DNA of 64,000 nt, taken from contig PALT01000011.1 of NCBI GenBank assembly GCA_002706605.1, forward strand, positions 1 through 64,000, written 5' to 3'. Source of the DNA: Rhodovulum sp. Lineage in GTDB: Bacteria > Pseudomonadota > Alphaproteobacteria > Rhodobacterales > Rhodobacteraceae. The notes under the pieces are model-generated. The model was not told the origin of the DNA. It did not search any database and saw only the letters and a list, made by a program, of their open reading frames with translations. The first letter of the stretch is position 1. Every line of letters begins with the position of its first letter. Shown here one piece after another: positions 10,119 to 18,536 of this stretch. The position numbers were made by a program, and so were the translations under genes.

Positions 10119-11717
10119 TTACTCGGCGGCGGCGGGACGCGGACGGCGGCGTACTGCCATCCAGTCATCCAGCGCCTGAATCTGCTCTGCCGTCAGGCGC
10201 AGACCCAGTTTGTTCCGGCGCCACACCACGTCCTCGGCGGTGCGCGCGTATTCATGTGTCATCAGCCACTCAACCTCGGCTTGGGTCAACGTGGCTCCGA
10301 AATCGTGTCCCAGATCAGACGCCGCATGCGCATCCCCCAAGACCCTCTCGGCCTCGGTCCCATAGGCACGGATCAGGCGTTTGGCCCAAAACGGCGTCAG
10401 GAACGGATATAGCGCTAACAACTTCTGGACTAATTGGTCAACTTCCTCGACCAAAAAATCACCACCAGGCAGCGGCACACCGGCCGTCCACGGGCCTGCA
10501 TCCACATCCAGATGCTGACCGATCTTTTCCAAGGCGGATTCGGCCAAACGGCGATAGGTCGTGATCTTGCCCCCAAAGACGTTCAGAACCGGCGCGCCGC
10601 CATTGGCATCGACCTTGAGGACGTAATCACGGGTCGCGGCGGTCGCGCTGCTTGCCCCGTCGTCATAGAGAGGCCGCACGCCGGAATAGGTCCACACGAC
10701 ATCATCGGCGCTCAGCGTCTGCTTGAAATACTGGTTGGCGAAGTTCAGCAGATAGTCGCGCTCATCCGGGGTGCACTCGGGTTTTTGCGAGGGCTCGGGG
10801 TGATCCGCGTCCGTCGTCCCGATCAAGGTGAAATCGGTCTCATAGGGGATCGCGAAAATGATCCGCCCATCCTGCCCCTGAAAGAAATAGCATTTGTCGT
10901 GGTCATACAGGCGACGGGTCACGATGTGACTGCCACGGACCAGACGGACGCCTTCACGCGAATTCAGACGCACCTTGGTCTGGATCACGTCACCGACCCA
11001 CGGACCACCGGCGTTGATCAACATCCGCGCGTAATGCGTTGTGCGCTGATCGGTTTCGGTATTGCGCGTTTCGATGCGCCACAGATCGCCGTCACGCGCC
11101 GCGCTCAGGACCTCGGTGCGCGTCATGATCTGCGCGCCAAGGGCCTCGGCATCGCGGGCATTCAGCACGACCAGACGGGAATCCTCGATCCAGCAATCGG
11201 AATATTCATAGGCCTTGGCGAACCGATCCTGCAGCGGCGTGCCCTCTTGCGACCCGGTCAGATCGACGGTCGTGGTGCCTGGCAAAATCTTGCGTCCACC
11301 CAGATGGTCATACATGAACAGACCCAACCGGATCAGCCACGCAGGGCGACGCCCCTTCATCCACGGCATGAACAGGCTCAGCAGTTTGGACGTCGGCGTG
11401 TCCGATTCAAACCGCATATCCTTATGATAAGGCAGGACAAATCGCATGGGCCAGCTGATGTGCGGCATGGCGCTGAGCAGCACCTCGCGCTCAATCAACG
11501 CCTCACGCACCAGACGGAATTCGAAATATTCGAGGTAACGCAGACCACCGTGGAACAGCTTGGTCGACGCGGATGAGGTCGCCGAAGCGAGATCGTTCAT
11601 CTCGGCCAAGGTCACAGTCAACCCGCGGCCCACCGCATCGCGTGCGATACCACAGCCGTTGATGCCCCCCCCGATCACAAACAGATCGGTCGTATTTTGG
11701 TCTGCCCCTTGCGACAC
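10119..11717 (-). CDS. glpD: Glycerol-3-phosphate dehydrogenase (FAD-dependent)
   Basis: 532 residues, full length for aerobic GlpD. The N-terminal FAD-binding fold shows FVIGGGINGCGIARDAVGRG (about 13-32), followed by SATSSASTKLFHGGLRYLE. It oxidises glycerol-3-phosphate to dihydroxyacetone phosphate at the inner membrane and passes electrons to ubiquinone. The start is GTG at 11717, preceded by GGAGGAG at good spacing. It is the first gene of the glp operon, divergent from glpR, and the GTTCGTTTG repeats in the gap are the probable control point. Confidence 0.96.
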   Translation of the reverse strand: MSQGADQNTTDLFVIGGGINGCGIARDAVGRGLTVTLAEMNDLASATSSASTKLFHGGLRYLEYFEFRLVREALIEREVLLSAMPHISWPMRFVLPYHKDMRFESDTPTSKLLSLFMPWMKGRRPAWLIRLGLFMYDHLGGRKILPGTTTVDLTGSQEGTPLQDRFAKAYEYSDCWIEDSRLVVLNARDAEALGAQIMTRTEVLSAARDGDLWRIETRNTETDQRTTHYARMLINAGGPWVGDVIQTKVRLNSREGVRLVRGSHIVTRRLYDHDKCYFFQGQDGRIIFAIPYETDFTLIGTTDADHPEPSQKPECTPDERDYLLNFANQYFKQTLSADDVVWTYSGVRPLYDDGASSATAATRDYVLKVDANGGAPVLNVFGGKITTYRRLAESALEKIGQHLDVDAGPWTAGVPLPGGDFLVEEVDQLVQKLLALYPFLTPFWAKRLIRAYGTEAERVLGDAHAASDLGHDFGATLTQAEVEWLMTHEYARTAEDVVWRRNKLGLRLTAEQIQALDDWMAVRRRPRPAAAE

Positions 11718-11785
11718 GCGAATCTCCTCCCAACTCGCATTTGAGCCTTTATGACCATATCCGCACCTATTCGCAATACATTTAT

Positions 11786-11804
11786 GTTCGTTTGCGTTCG
11801 TTTG
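11786..11804. promoter_or_regulatory. glpR operator: Candidate GlpR operator: tandem GTTCGTTTG repeats
   Basis: Two copies of GTTCGTTTG start 10 bp apart (11786 and 11796), one helical turn, in the 211-bp gap between divergent glpD and glpR. The left edge, TATGTTCG, resembles the ATGTTCG half-site of the Escherichia coli GlpR operator; DeoR-family repressors often bind tandem TTCG-containing repeats. The site is 69 bp upstream of the glpD start. Binding by GlpR is inferred. Confidence 0.6.
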
Positions 11805-11928
11805 TGAATAAGACCTTGTTTTTCATCCGCTTGACGCTAGGGTCCCTCCACTGATTTCGGCGGATAGCGTCGGATTTTTAGGGCGTTTTCCGTTTGCGCC
11901 CGCGCAGAAACGAAAAAGGTCGCCGCAG

Positions 11929-12693
11929 ATGTCCCAAACCTTTCGCCACCCCGAAATTCTGGAAATCGCGCGTCGTGAGGGCAAAGTGACGGTCGAAGGT
12001 CTGGCCGCGCATTTCGGTGTGACCTTGCAAACCATCCGCCGCGATCTGACGGATCTGGCAGACGCGGGGCGACTGGAACGGGTGCATGGTGGCGCGGTTT
12101 TGCCCTCGGGCACCGTCAACATCGGGTATGAAGAACGCCGTTCACTCTATCCCGACCAGAAGGCCGCCATCGCGCGCGAATGTGCCGCGCGCATCCCGCA
12201 CGGGATTTCCCTGTTCCTGAACATCGGCACCTCGACCGAGGCCGTGGCGCAGGAACTGGTGCATCACAAGGATCTGATGGTCGTCACCAACAACATGAAT
12301 GTGGCCAATATCCTCGTTGCCAATCCCGATTGCGAAATCATCGTCACCGGCGGACATTTGCGCCGCGCGGACGGGGGATTGATCGGTAATCTGGCCACCG
12401 ACACGATCCGGCAGTTCAAATTCGATCTGGCGGTGATCGGGTGTTCGGCGTTGGACCGTGACGGGGATTTGTTGGACTTTGACATCCAAGAGGTCAGCGT
12501 CAGCCAAGCCATCCTGCGTCAGTCGCGCAAAACCTTTCTTGTGGCGGATCACACCAAGTTTTCGCGTAGTGCACCGGCCAGAATTGCGTCTCTGGCCGAT
12601 GTCGATACGTTTTTCACCGACCGCGCCCTGCCCGGTCCGTTGGGAGCAGAATGCGCGGCGTGGGGGACCGAGGTCGCCATCGCGACCCCGTAG
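11929..12693 (+). CDS. glpR: DeoR-family glycerol-3-phosphate regulon repressor
   Basis: 254 residues. The N-terminal DeoR-type winged helix shows HPEILEIARREGKVTVEGLA, then TLQTIRRDLTDLADAGRLERVHGGA (to about residue 57). The C-terminal sugar-phosphate sensing domain contains LFLNIGTSTEAVA, VVTNNMNVA and VTGGHLRRADGGLIG. The family represses glp genes and is released by glycerol-3-phosphate. It is divergent from the glp operon and ends 3 bp from the convergent TauD-like gene. A TTGACG hexamer at 11831 could be its -35 element, but no good -10 is seen. Confidence 0.93.
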   Translation: MSQTFRHPEILEIARREGKVTVEGLAAHFGVTLQTIRRDLTDLADAGRLERVHGGAVLPSGTVNIGYEERRSLYPDQKAAIARECAARIPHGISLFLNIGTSTEAVAQELVHHKDLMVVTNNMNVANILVANPDCEIIVTGGHLRRADGGLIGNLATDTIRQFKFDLAVIGCSALDRDGDLLDFDIQEVSVSQAILRQSRKTFLVADHTKFSRSAPARIASLADVDTFFTDRALPGPLGAECAAWGTEVAIATP

Positions 12694-12696
12694 CCG

Positions 12697-13557
12697 TTAC
12701 AGGCGGCCCATCCCGATGAACAGCTGGCGGTCCTGATCCTTGATCGCGCGGCGGCCATGCATGATGCGGGTGTTGTCCAGCACCGCAATATCGCCGTCCT
12801 GCCAGTTGATTTCGACCGTGCATTCCTCGGCAATCGCGCGCAGGGCCTCGATCTCATCGGTGCTGACGGTGCTGCCATCGGCAAGGGTGTAGACCGGCGG
12901 TTCATAGTTGTGCGACGGCCCCAGAATGGCGTTGGCAAAGGCCAGACCGCCGGACATGGACGACGGGCGCACGGGCGCAACGGTCAGCATATAGTCGATC
13001 GACCCATCGGCGCGGGGGGCAAAGTCCTGACCGGGAATGGCGGCCTTGAACTGCATGATGTGTTCTTCAGTCACTTCGGACGGGTCGCTGATCGCGGGAT
13101 GTTCGTTGGCCAGATAGCGTTTCCACAGGGCCTCGGGCAGGTTGCGCTTGACCGTCATCGCTTGGGTCCAGCGTTCTTTCTGGGCGGGATCGAATTTCTC
13201 AAACACCGCACGCCCGTCACAGATCGTGGTTTGCGAGCCCTCAAACGCCGCGCGGGTGCAATAGAACGCCACCACATCGGGGCAAATCGGCGTGTTGCCG
13301 TTTTCGATATGCAGACCGATGGGGCCCAGACCCGCATCGACCTTTTGCGTGTTCTTTTCCGAATATTCGCGCGCCGGATCAAAGGTGATCGTACGGCACA
13401 TACGGGCGGTCAGGTCGCTGAACCCCGTCATGTCGGTTTCAAACCCCCGCAACAGGGCCCAGCCGTCGCGGGCCAGCATTTCGCGGGTCTGTTCAATCAC
13501 GGCGTCGGTGATAACGCGGGCGCCATCGTCGGCGGCACGGATGATATTATAGGTCAT
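12697..13557 (-). CDS. TauD/TfdA-like (clavaminate synthase-like) Fe(II) oxygenase
   Basis: 286 residues from the ATG at 13557; earlier in-frame starts would run back into the SDR gene. The iron-binding facial triad is visible as H83-x-E85 (GLHIEN) and a distal His about 267 in DNTRIMHGRR, which also carries the 2-oxoglutarate-binding Arg. HxE rather than HxD is typical of the clavaminate synthase-like branch. Such enzymes hydroxylate, desaturate or cleave small molecules using 2-oxoglutarate and O2. It is the last gene of the hemolysin/ligase/SDR locus but has its own upstream CTTAC-N6-CTTAC element, so it may be transcribed separately. Substrate unknown. Confidence 0.85.
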   Translation of the reverse strand: MTYNIIRAADDGARVITDAVIEQTREMLARDGWALLRGFETDMTGFSDLTARMCRTITFDPAREYSEKNTQKVDAGLGPIGLHIENGNTPICPDVVAFYCTRAAFEGSQTTICDGRAVFEKFDPAQKERWTQAMTVKRNLPEALWKRYLANEHPAISDPSEVTEEHIMQFKAAIPGQDFAPRADGSIDYMLTVAPVRPSSMSGGLAFANAILGPSHNYEPPVYTLADGSTVSTDEIEALRAIAEECTVEINWQDGDIAVLDNTRIMHGRRAIKDQDRQLFIGMGRL

Positions 13558-13603
13558 CTTGGTCTTCCTATTAGTCGTCTCAAACGTGGGATAGGCGGTT
13601 TGG

Positions 13604-13619
13604 CTTACGCCTTGCTTAC
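13604..13619 (-). promoter_or_regulatory. CTTAC-N6-CTTAC box 3, upstream of the TauD-like gene
   Basis: On the + strand CTTAC occurs at 13604-13608 and 13615-13619, 11 bp apart, overlapping the SDR stop codon. Read in gene direction it is GTAAG-N6-GTAAG, ending 46 bp before the TauD-like start codon. Identical half-sites and spacing recur at 16471-16486 and 19176-19191. Direct half-sites 11 bp apart are the usual target form of PmrA/QseB-type regulators, whose half-sites resemble CTTAA. Binding by the linked response regulator is inferred. Confidence 0.6.
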
Positions 13620-14396
13620 GGCTTCCAGAGCACGCAAAGTTTTCGGATCGCGTGCCTGTGCGCCCACAGCCTTGTCGATGATCGAGGGGAACAGGCGCTG
13701 AATTTTGACGAACAGGCGTTCCTTGCCACGGGGAAAGGATTCGCGCTTTCCGGCCTCGATCGCATCCCATGCTTGGGTGGCGACACGGGCAGGCGTATCC
13801 ATGGTCATGTCCATCGGTTCGACCAGCGCGGCAAACTCGGCCTCAGCGGCGGTTTGGGTGGCACGCGGCGCGATATAAGTGACGCCAACGCCCCGCCCCG
13901 ACAGTTCGCGGCGCAACGCGTCGGAAAACCCGCGCAGCCCGAATTTGGTCGCGGAATAGGCGGCAAAGAACGGATAGGCGATATCGCCGAAAACAGAGCC
14001 CACATTGACCACACGGCCCTGCGCGGCCTCAAGGCACGGCAACAGGTCGCGCGCCACCGCCATCGGCGCGATCAGGTTGGTCGCAACCACGCGGTTCAGG
14101 CGGTCGTCGTCCAGATCGCGCAGATGCCCCACGGCCAGAACGCCCGCGTTGTTGATCAGGATGTCCAGCCTGCCGCCGGTCGCGGCCACCATCGCGACGC
14201 GCCCTTCGCGCGTTGTGACGTCGCCGGGGACAAGGGTCACATCCCCCGCGCCGATCATGTCGCGCGTCGCCTCAAGGTTCGCAACCGTGCGCCCCGTCAG
14301 GATCAGGGCATAACCCCGTCGCGCGCCCTCAATCGCCATGGCGCGACCGATGCCGGACCCCGCACCAGTGATCAGAACGGTTTTCTTGATGCTCAT
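13605..14396 (-). CDS. Short-chain dehydrogenase/reductase
   Basis: 263 residues from the ATG at 14396, which starts 1 bp after the ligase stop at 14398, so the two genes are tightly coupled. The classical SDR marks are present: TGAGSGIGRA (10-19) for NAD(P) binding, NNAG, a catalytic Ser in VNVGSVFG, and Y-x-x-x-K in AYSATKFG. It is likely a cytoplasmic NAD(P)H-dependent ketoreductase or alcohol dehydrogenase acting on the product made by the ligase and hemolysin-family protein. Substrate not predictable from sequence. Confidence 0.88.
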   Translation of the reverse strand: MSIKKTVLITGAGSGIGRAMAIEGARRGYALILTGRTVANLEATRDMIGAGDVTLVPGDVTTREGRVAMVAATGGRLDILINNAGVLAVGHLRDLDDDRLNRVVATNLIAPMAVARDLLPCLEAAQGRVVNVGSVFGDIAYPFFAAYSATKFGLRGFSDALRRELSGRGVGVTYIAPRATQTAAEAEFAALVEPMDMTMDTPARVATQAWDAIEAGKRESFPRGKERLFVKIQRLFPSIIDKAVGAQARDPKTLRALEAVSKA

Positions 14397-14397
14397 A

Positions 14398-15831
14398 TCA
14401 GGCCTCTTCGACTTGGGTCGCGCGCAACTCAATTGCGGCGCGGGATTGGATGATTTGCGCGGCAACGGCGCGGTTCGGCGTTCCGGCGGGGAACAGCAAT
14501 CCAGGCTCATCCGCTCGGGTCAGGATGATCGCAGCAGGGTGCGCATAATCGGGCAAATCGGCCATCAGGGCGGCCAGATCAGCGGCCTCTACCGGCGCGG
14601 CCAGCGCGGCAATCAGGACCAGCGCCCCGTCGGTGTCCCGCACCCCAAGGGCCGAGGCGACAACGCGCGGATCGGCATTCACGCGGGCCTCAACCCATTC
14701 GGGGGATACGTTGCGCCCAGCAGGTGTCACCAACAGGTTGTCCTTGCGCCCATCGACCACCAGATTGCCGTCGTTGAAATGCCCGACATCGCCGGTGTGC
14801 CAGCGGTCCGGCACCGCATCGCCCCGTAAATAGCCGCCCATAACGGTCGGCCCCGCAACAGTGATTTCGCCGTCGATGATTTGCACATCCAATCCGTCCA
14901 AAACCGACCCGACCGTCCCCGGCGCGTTTTGCCCCGGCCGGTTCATCGCCACCACGGCGCAACATTCCGACAGGCCATAGCCCTCATAGACCGGCAGGCC
15001 CACGGCCTCGGCTGCATGGATCAGGGCCGCAGACGAGGGCGCGCCGCCAACCGCCACAAACCGCAAACAGGCGGGCGCGGATTGACCGGCGGCGTTCAGC
15101 GCGGCAACCCAGCGGCCCAACAGACCGGGCGCAATCACACTGGTCGTTGGCTGAATCTCTTGAACGACGTTCAACAGGGCCTCAATCGGGGCACCGAACA
15201 GGGATTTCGTTGCCTCAAACCGCATATAGCTGGGCGCGCCTGCAAGGATTGGCAGGAAAATCCCGCAGATCTGCTCCAAAAGCTGGGCAAGGGGCAGAAC
15301 CGACAGATGGCGGTCACGTTGATCGGCGGCAATGACGGGCGACAGCGCTTTCAGAGAGGCGGTCAGTTGGCGGTCACCGATGATAACGCCCTTGGGCTTG
15401 CCCGATGAGCCCGAGGTATAGATCACCCGATCTGCGCCACCCTGATAGGCGGCCAGCGGGCCATCGACAGGGGCCTGACGCGGGGAAATCACCGGCACGG
15501 GCAGCGCGGCAAACAGGGACGGATCATTCGCCACCACCGCGCCGACGCCGGTCTCCATCAGGATATGGGCGTTTTGCTCATTGCTAAAGAAAAACGGCAG
15601 GGGGACCTGACGCCGCCCCGACAGGGTGATGGCCAGATCCGCCACGACATAGTCGATGCCGCCCGCCAGACCGATGGCCACCGTCGGGGCCGCCCCGTCC
15701 AGCGCCCGCACCAGACCCGTCACCCGCGCGGCCAGTTCGGCCCATGTCACCGAACCTGCGTCATCACTAAATGCCAGATCGCCACCACGTTGCGCGGCCA
15801 GTTCGGCCAGTTTTTCGAATACCAGATACAT
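14398..15831 (-). CDS. AMP-binding acyl/aryl ligase-like protein with unusual A10 motif
   Basis: 477 residues from the ATG at 15831. The ANL-family motifs are A3 YTSGSSGKPKGV, A5 YEGYGLSE, A7 WHTGDVG and A8 GRKDNLLVTPAGRNVSPEWVEA. The C-terminal A10 motif, which normally carries the adenylation Lys (x-x-N-G-K), is here PAGTPNRAVAAQ, with Arg where Lys is expected. The enzyme should activate a carboxylic acid to an acyl-adenylate, and possibly on to a thioester, but the missing Lys makes the half-reactions uncertain. The start codon overlaps the hemolysin-family stop by 1 bp (TAATG). No carrier protein gene lies nearby. Confidence 0.87.
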   Translation of the reverse strand: MYLVFEKLAELAAQRGGDLAFSDDAGSVTWAELAARVTGLVRALDGAAPTVAIGLAGGIDYVVADLAITLSGRRQVPLPFFFSNEQNAHILMETGVGAVVANDPSLFAALPVPVISPRQAPVDGPLAAYQGGADRVIYTSGSSGKPKGVIIGDRQLTASLKALSPVIAADQRDRHLSVLPLAQLLEQICGIFLPILAGAPSYMRFEATKSLFGAPIEALLNVVQEIQPTTSVIAPGLLGRWVAALNAAGQSAPACLRFVAVGGAPSSAALIHAAEAVGLPVYEGYGLSECCAVVAMNRPGQNAPGTVGSVLDGLDVQIIDGEITVAGPTVMGGYLRGDAVPDRWHTGDVGHFNDGNLVVDGRKDNLLVTPAGRNVSPEWVEARVNADPRVVASALGVRDTDGALVLIAALAAPVEAADLAALMADLPDYAHPAAIILTRADEPGLLFPAGTPNRAVAAQIIQSRAAIELRATQVEEA

Positions 15832-16418
15832 TAGACGGCCTTTGCTTTGGTGGCGGATGCGCGGTTGCGCGGGGACAGGAAGACGGGGTCGAAACGGCCC
15901 TCGGTGCTGGCACAAACCCACGGGTCCTGATCGTAATAGCTGCCCCAACTGTCCGCGTTTTCGATGCGCGCGGGGTCGGCGCGGCAGATCGCGGTATAGT
16001 CAATTCCCGTGCGGTCGATCAGGCGGCGCAGCTTGGACGTCACAGTGAACACGCCACAGCGCATCCCGTTTTCGCGCCCCCAGCCCAGCAAAAAGTCCAG
16101 AACGCCCAACACCGGAAACGGCGTGGTCGAGGCGACCGAGACGACCTCCATCACCTGGTTCAACGGCACAGGCGCGCCATCGGGGAAATGCAGCGCATTG
16201 GCAAAGCCGCCGTCGATATAGCTGTCTGAGAAAAACCCGTCCTGGGCCGTGCGCACACCGGCGGCACAAACGATTTCACCCTGCGAATTGTGGGCGGTCA
16301 CCAGACGCGGCGCGAACCGTTCGATGCATGCGCCGTAACAGGCGCTATAGACGGATTGAATGTGGTCACGCGCCTCTTGTTGGGCGGGATGACCTTGCTC
16401 CAGAAACTCGATTTTCAT
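15831..16418 (-). CDS. Thermostable hemolysin-family protein (T_hemolysin domain)
   Basis: 195 residues. Recognised by the family pattern: FSDSYIDGG (about 63-71), MEVVSVASTTP (about 89-99), FTVTSKLRRLIDRTGI, and the C-terminal WGSYYDQDPWVCA. The name comes from Vibrio delta-VPH, but no signal peptide or membrane segment is visible here, so a haemolytic exotoxin role is doubtful. Many relatives sit with an AMP-ligase and reductases, as here, which points to a biosynthetic, perhaps acyltransferase-like, role (inference). It is the first gene of the hemolysin-ligase-SDR unit, 48 bp behind the kinase gene, with CTTAC box 2 in its upstream region. Confidence 0.85.
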   Translation of the reverse strand: MKIEFLEQGHPAQQEARDHIQSVYSACYGACIERFAPRLVTAHNSQGEIVCAAGVRTAQDGFFSDSYIDGGFANALHFPDGAPVPLNQVMEVVSVASTTPFPVLGVLDFLLGWGRENGMRCGVFTVTSKLRRLIDRTGIDYTAICRADPARIENADSWGSYYDQDPWVCASTEGRFDPVFLSPRNRASATKAKAV

Positions 16419-16466
16419 GGCTGCCTACAAACATACGTTTCGTTTCTAGGCCCCGTTCTGGAATCG

Positions 16467-17852
16467 CTAACTTACCTCTTCCTTACAGGCGGCAAGGTCG
16501 CCCTCGAAAGCAAAGGTAAAAATACTGCCGCCGCCGTCGCGGTCGGTGACAGAAACGGTCGCGCGGTGGGCATCGGCGACGGATTTGACGATGGCGAGAC
16601 CAATGCCCGATCCCGCCTTGTCCGCGGATGCACCGCGTTGAAACCGTTGAAATAACAGCGCCTTTTGCGCATCCGGCACTCCAGGCCCACGATCCAGAAC
16701 ACGCCAGCCGTTGGGACCGGCGGTCACTTCGATCTCAATCTCGCCCGCCTCTGTCGTATAGTTGATCGCGTTGCGCACCAGATTGCCCAGCGCGATCCGC
16801 AACAGACCCGCGTGGCCGCGCACCACGACATCCATATCCCCGATCACGGCCAGCTGTTTGCCCTGTTTCATCGCCCCAACGCCCAGATCACAGGCCAGTT
16901 GCACCGCGATCTCATGCAGATTGACGGGCTCGAACGTGGACACGCCCAAGGCCTCGGCGCGGGACAGGTCGATCAGCTGTTCGAAAATCTGTTCAAGTGG
17001 TGCGATGTCGCGGTTCAACGCGTTGCGCAGGTCCGCATCGTCAATCCGGTCGATGGTCGATCGCAACACCGCCAGAGGCGTGCGCACCTCATGCGCGACG
17101 TTCGAGGAAAAATCGCGCTGCGCCTGATAGCCGTCCTCAAGGCGCGCAAAGGCCTCATTCACCGCGCGAACCAGTGGCAATATCTCGGTCGGCAGGTTCT
17201 CGGTCGACAATTGCACCGTCCCCGTCCCCGGCCCGATTTGGCGTGCCTGTCGCGACACCGGCCCGATGGCGCGCAACGTGCGCCGTGCGGCCAGAACCGC
17301 CGCCAGCAGGATGACCAGAATACCAACCCCGACCCAGTGCAGTTCCTCGGTCACCTCGTGCAACAGATCGTCAAGGTTCTCTTCCTTGTTCGGGTCGACC
17401 ACCTGTGTCGAGGCAAGGACGATATACCGCTGACCCCAGACCTCGGTCACGATGGCCGCACCCACACGCCCCCCGCCCAGATCGAAAATCTCGGGCCGGT
17501 TCAGAACGCCGCCCGACAGACGCGGGGCAAGGTTGGCGGGATGTTCGCCGCCGACAATGGCCACACCCATTTCGTCATAAACGGTATAGCGGAACGCACC
17601 CTCGTCCCCGCGAAACCGGATCGTGTCGGGGTTCAGACCCAGATCCGGCGCATCGGGCGTCAGCTGTGCGGCGATCTCGCGGGCCTCGCGGGTCAGTTCG
17701 TCGTTCAGGTTTTCTTCGAGATGTTCCCAGAATTCCGAGGTCAGGATCGTCGCGGCCAAGGCGATACAGCAGGTGATCGCGATCAGGACATGCACCACCA
17801 AGGACCGGTGCAGCGACCGTTTCTCACCAAAGAGCGCGCGGAACCATGTCAC
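16467..17852 (-). CDS. Sensor histidine kinase paired with the 17849-18526 regulator
   Basis: 461 residues. The start codon is GTG at 17852, overlapping the response-regulator stop by 3 bp. Topology: helix about 17-38, a periplasmic domain of about 130 residues, helix about 173-192, a HAMP-like linker, HisKA with phospho-acceptor H254 in NVAHEVRTPL, then the ATPase domain with NLVRNAINYT, DRGPGV and GSGIGLAIVKSV. It belongs to the QseC/PmrB group in arrangement. It autophosphorylates on an unknown envelope signal and passes the phosphate to the linked regulator. Its last codons contain CTTAC box 2. Confidence 0.93.
   Translation of the reverse strand: MTWFRALFGEKRSLHRSLVVHVLIAITCCIALAATILTSEFWEHLEENLNDELTREAREIAAQLTPDAPDLGLNPDTIRFRGDEGAFRYTVYDEMGVAIVGGEHPANLAPRLSGGVLNRPEIFDLGGGRVGAAIVTEVWGQRYIVLASTQVVDPNKEENLDDLLHEVTEELHWVGVGILVILLAAVLAARRTLRAIGPVSRQARQIGPGTGTVQLSTENLPTEILPLVRAVNEAFARLEDGYQAQRDFSSNVAHEVRTPLAVLRSTIDRIDDADLRNALNRDIAPLEQIFEQLIDLSRAEALGVSTFEPVNLHEIAVQLACDLGVGAMKQGKQLAVIGDMDVVVRGHAGLLRIALGNLVRNAINYTTEAGEIEIEVTAGPNGWRVLDRGPGVPDAQKALLFQRFQRGASADKAGSGIGLAIVKSVADAHRATVSVTDRDGGGSIFTFAFEGDLAACKEEVS
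16471..16486 (-). promoter_or_regulatory. CTTAC-N6-CTTAC box 2, upstream of the hemolysin-family gene
   Basis: CTTAC at 16471-16475 and 16482-16486 on the + strand, 11 bp apart, ending 52 bp before the hemolysin-family start codon. The element lies in the final codons of the kinase gene, so part of the sequence is constrained by coding. A TAGAAA hexamer at 16443-16448 (minus strand) is a possible -10. Same half-sites and spacing as the other two boxes of this locus. Confidence 0.55.
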
Positions 17853-18526
17853 GTGTCGTGGTCTTCCAGAAAATATCCAATCCCGCGCAGGGTATGGATC
17901 GCCGCCGTCGCGTTCAAGTCCTGCAGCTTTTTGCGCAGGCGGTGGGTTGCGACCTCAATCGCGTTGGGGGTGGGCGGTTCGTCAAACCCGTAAAGGGCGT
18001 TTTCGATCACATCCTTGGACAGGATACGCCCCTTGCGCCGCATAAACAGGTCCAACAGATCCAGTTCGCGGCGAGACAGGCGGGCGGGTTCATCGCCCAC
18101 CATCACCGTCCGCTCGGCCGTGTTCAGGGTGATGTTCCCCGCCACCAGCATCACGCCCAGCGCCCCACCGGGACGGCGCAGAACGGCCCGCACCCGCGCG
18201 ATCAGTTCGGACACGTGAAACGGTTTCACCACGTAATCATCCGACCCCGCATCAAGGCCCGCAATCCGGTCCTCTAGCGCGTCGCGCGCGGTGCAGATGA
18301 TAAAGGGCACATCGGGCTTGGCCTCCTTAACGGATTTCAGCACCGAAATGCCCTCAACATCCGGCAGGCCCAGATCCAGAATGATTGCGTCATAGTCAAA
18401 GCTCTGTGCCGCGTGCAAGGCGTCCTCGCCCGTGTGCACACAGTCCACGGTGAACCCGTTGGATTTCAGGCTGGCCGAGGTGTTCTGAGCCAGCCGTTCG
18501 TTATCCTCGACATAGAGCAATCGCAT
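17849..18526 (-). CDS. OmpR-family response regulator (QseB/PmrA-like)
   Basis: 225 residues. The receiver domain has acidic residues ED at 7-8, phospho-acceptor D51 (LDLGLPD) and the conserved K101 (VVKPF). The C-terminal winged helix ends VATHRLRKKL and HTLRGIGYFLE. Sequence around RRELDLLDLFMRRKGRILSK is typical of the QseB/PmrA/TctD branch, whose members bind two direct half-sites 11 bp apart. Three such sites (CTTAC-N6-CTTAC) occur in this locus, including one before its own operon, so autoregulation plus control of the ligase and oxygenase units is likely. It follows the DUF6134 gene by 10 bp. Confidence 0.93.
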   Translation of the reverse strand: MRLLYVEDNERLAQNTSASLKSNGFTVDCVHTGEDALHAAQSFDYDAIILDLGLPDVEGISVLKSVKEAKPDVPFIICTARDALEDRIAGLDAGSDDYVVKPFHVSELIARVRAVLRRPGGALGVMLVAGNITLNTAERTVMVGDEPARLSRRELDLLDLFMRRKGRILSKDVIENALYGFDEPPTPNAIEVATHRLRKKLQDLNATAAIHTLRGIGYFLEDHDT

Positions 18527-18536
18527 GGATCAGGTC

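Noticed and set aside
15831-16418. Secreted haemolytic toxin
   Set aside because: The family name suggests it, but no signal peptide or membrane segment is present and the neighbours are biosynthetic and regulatory genes.
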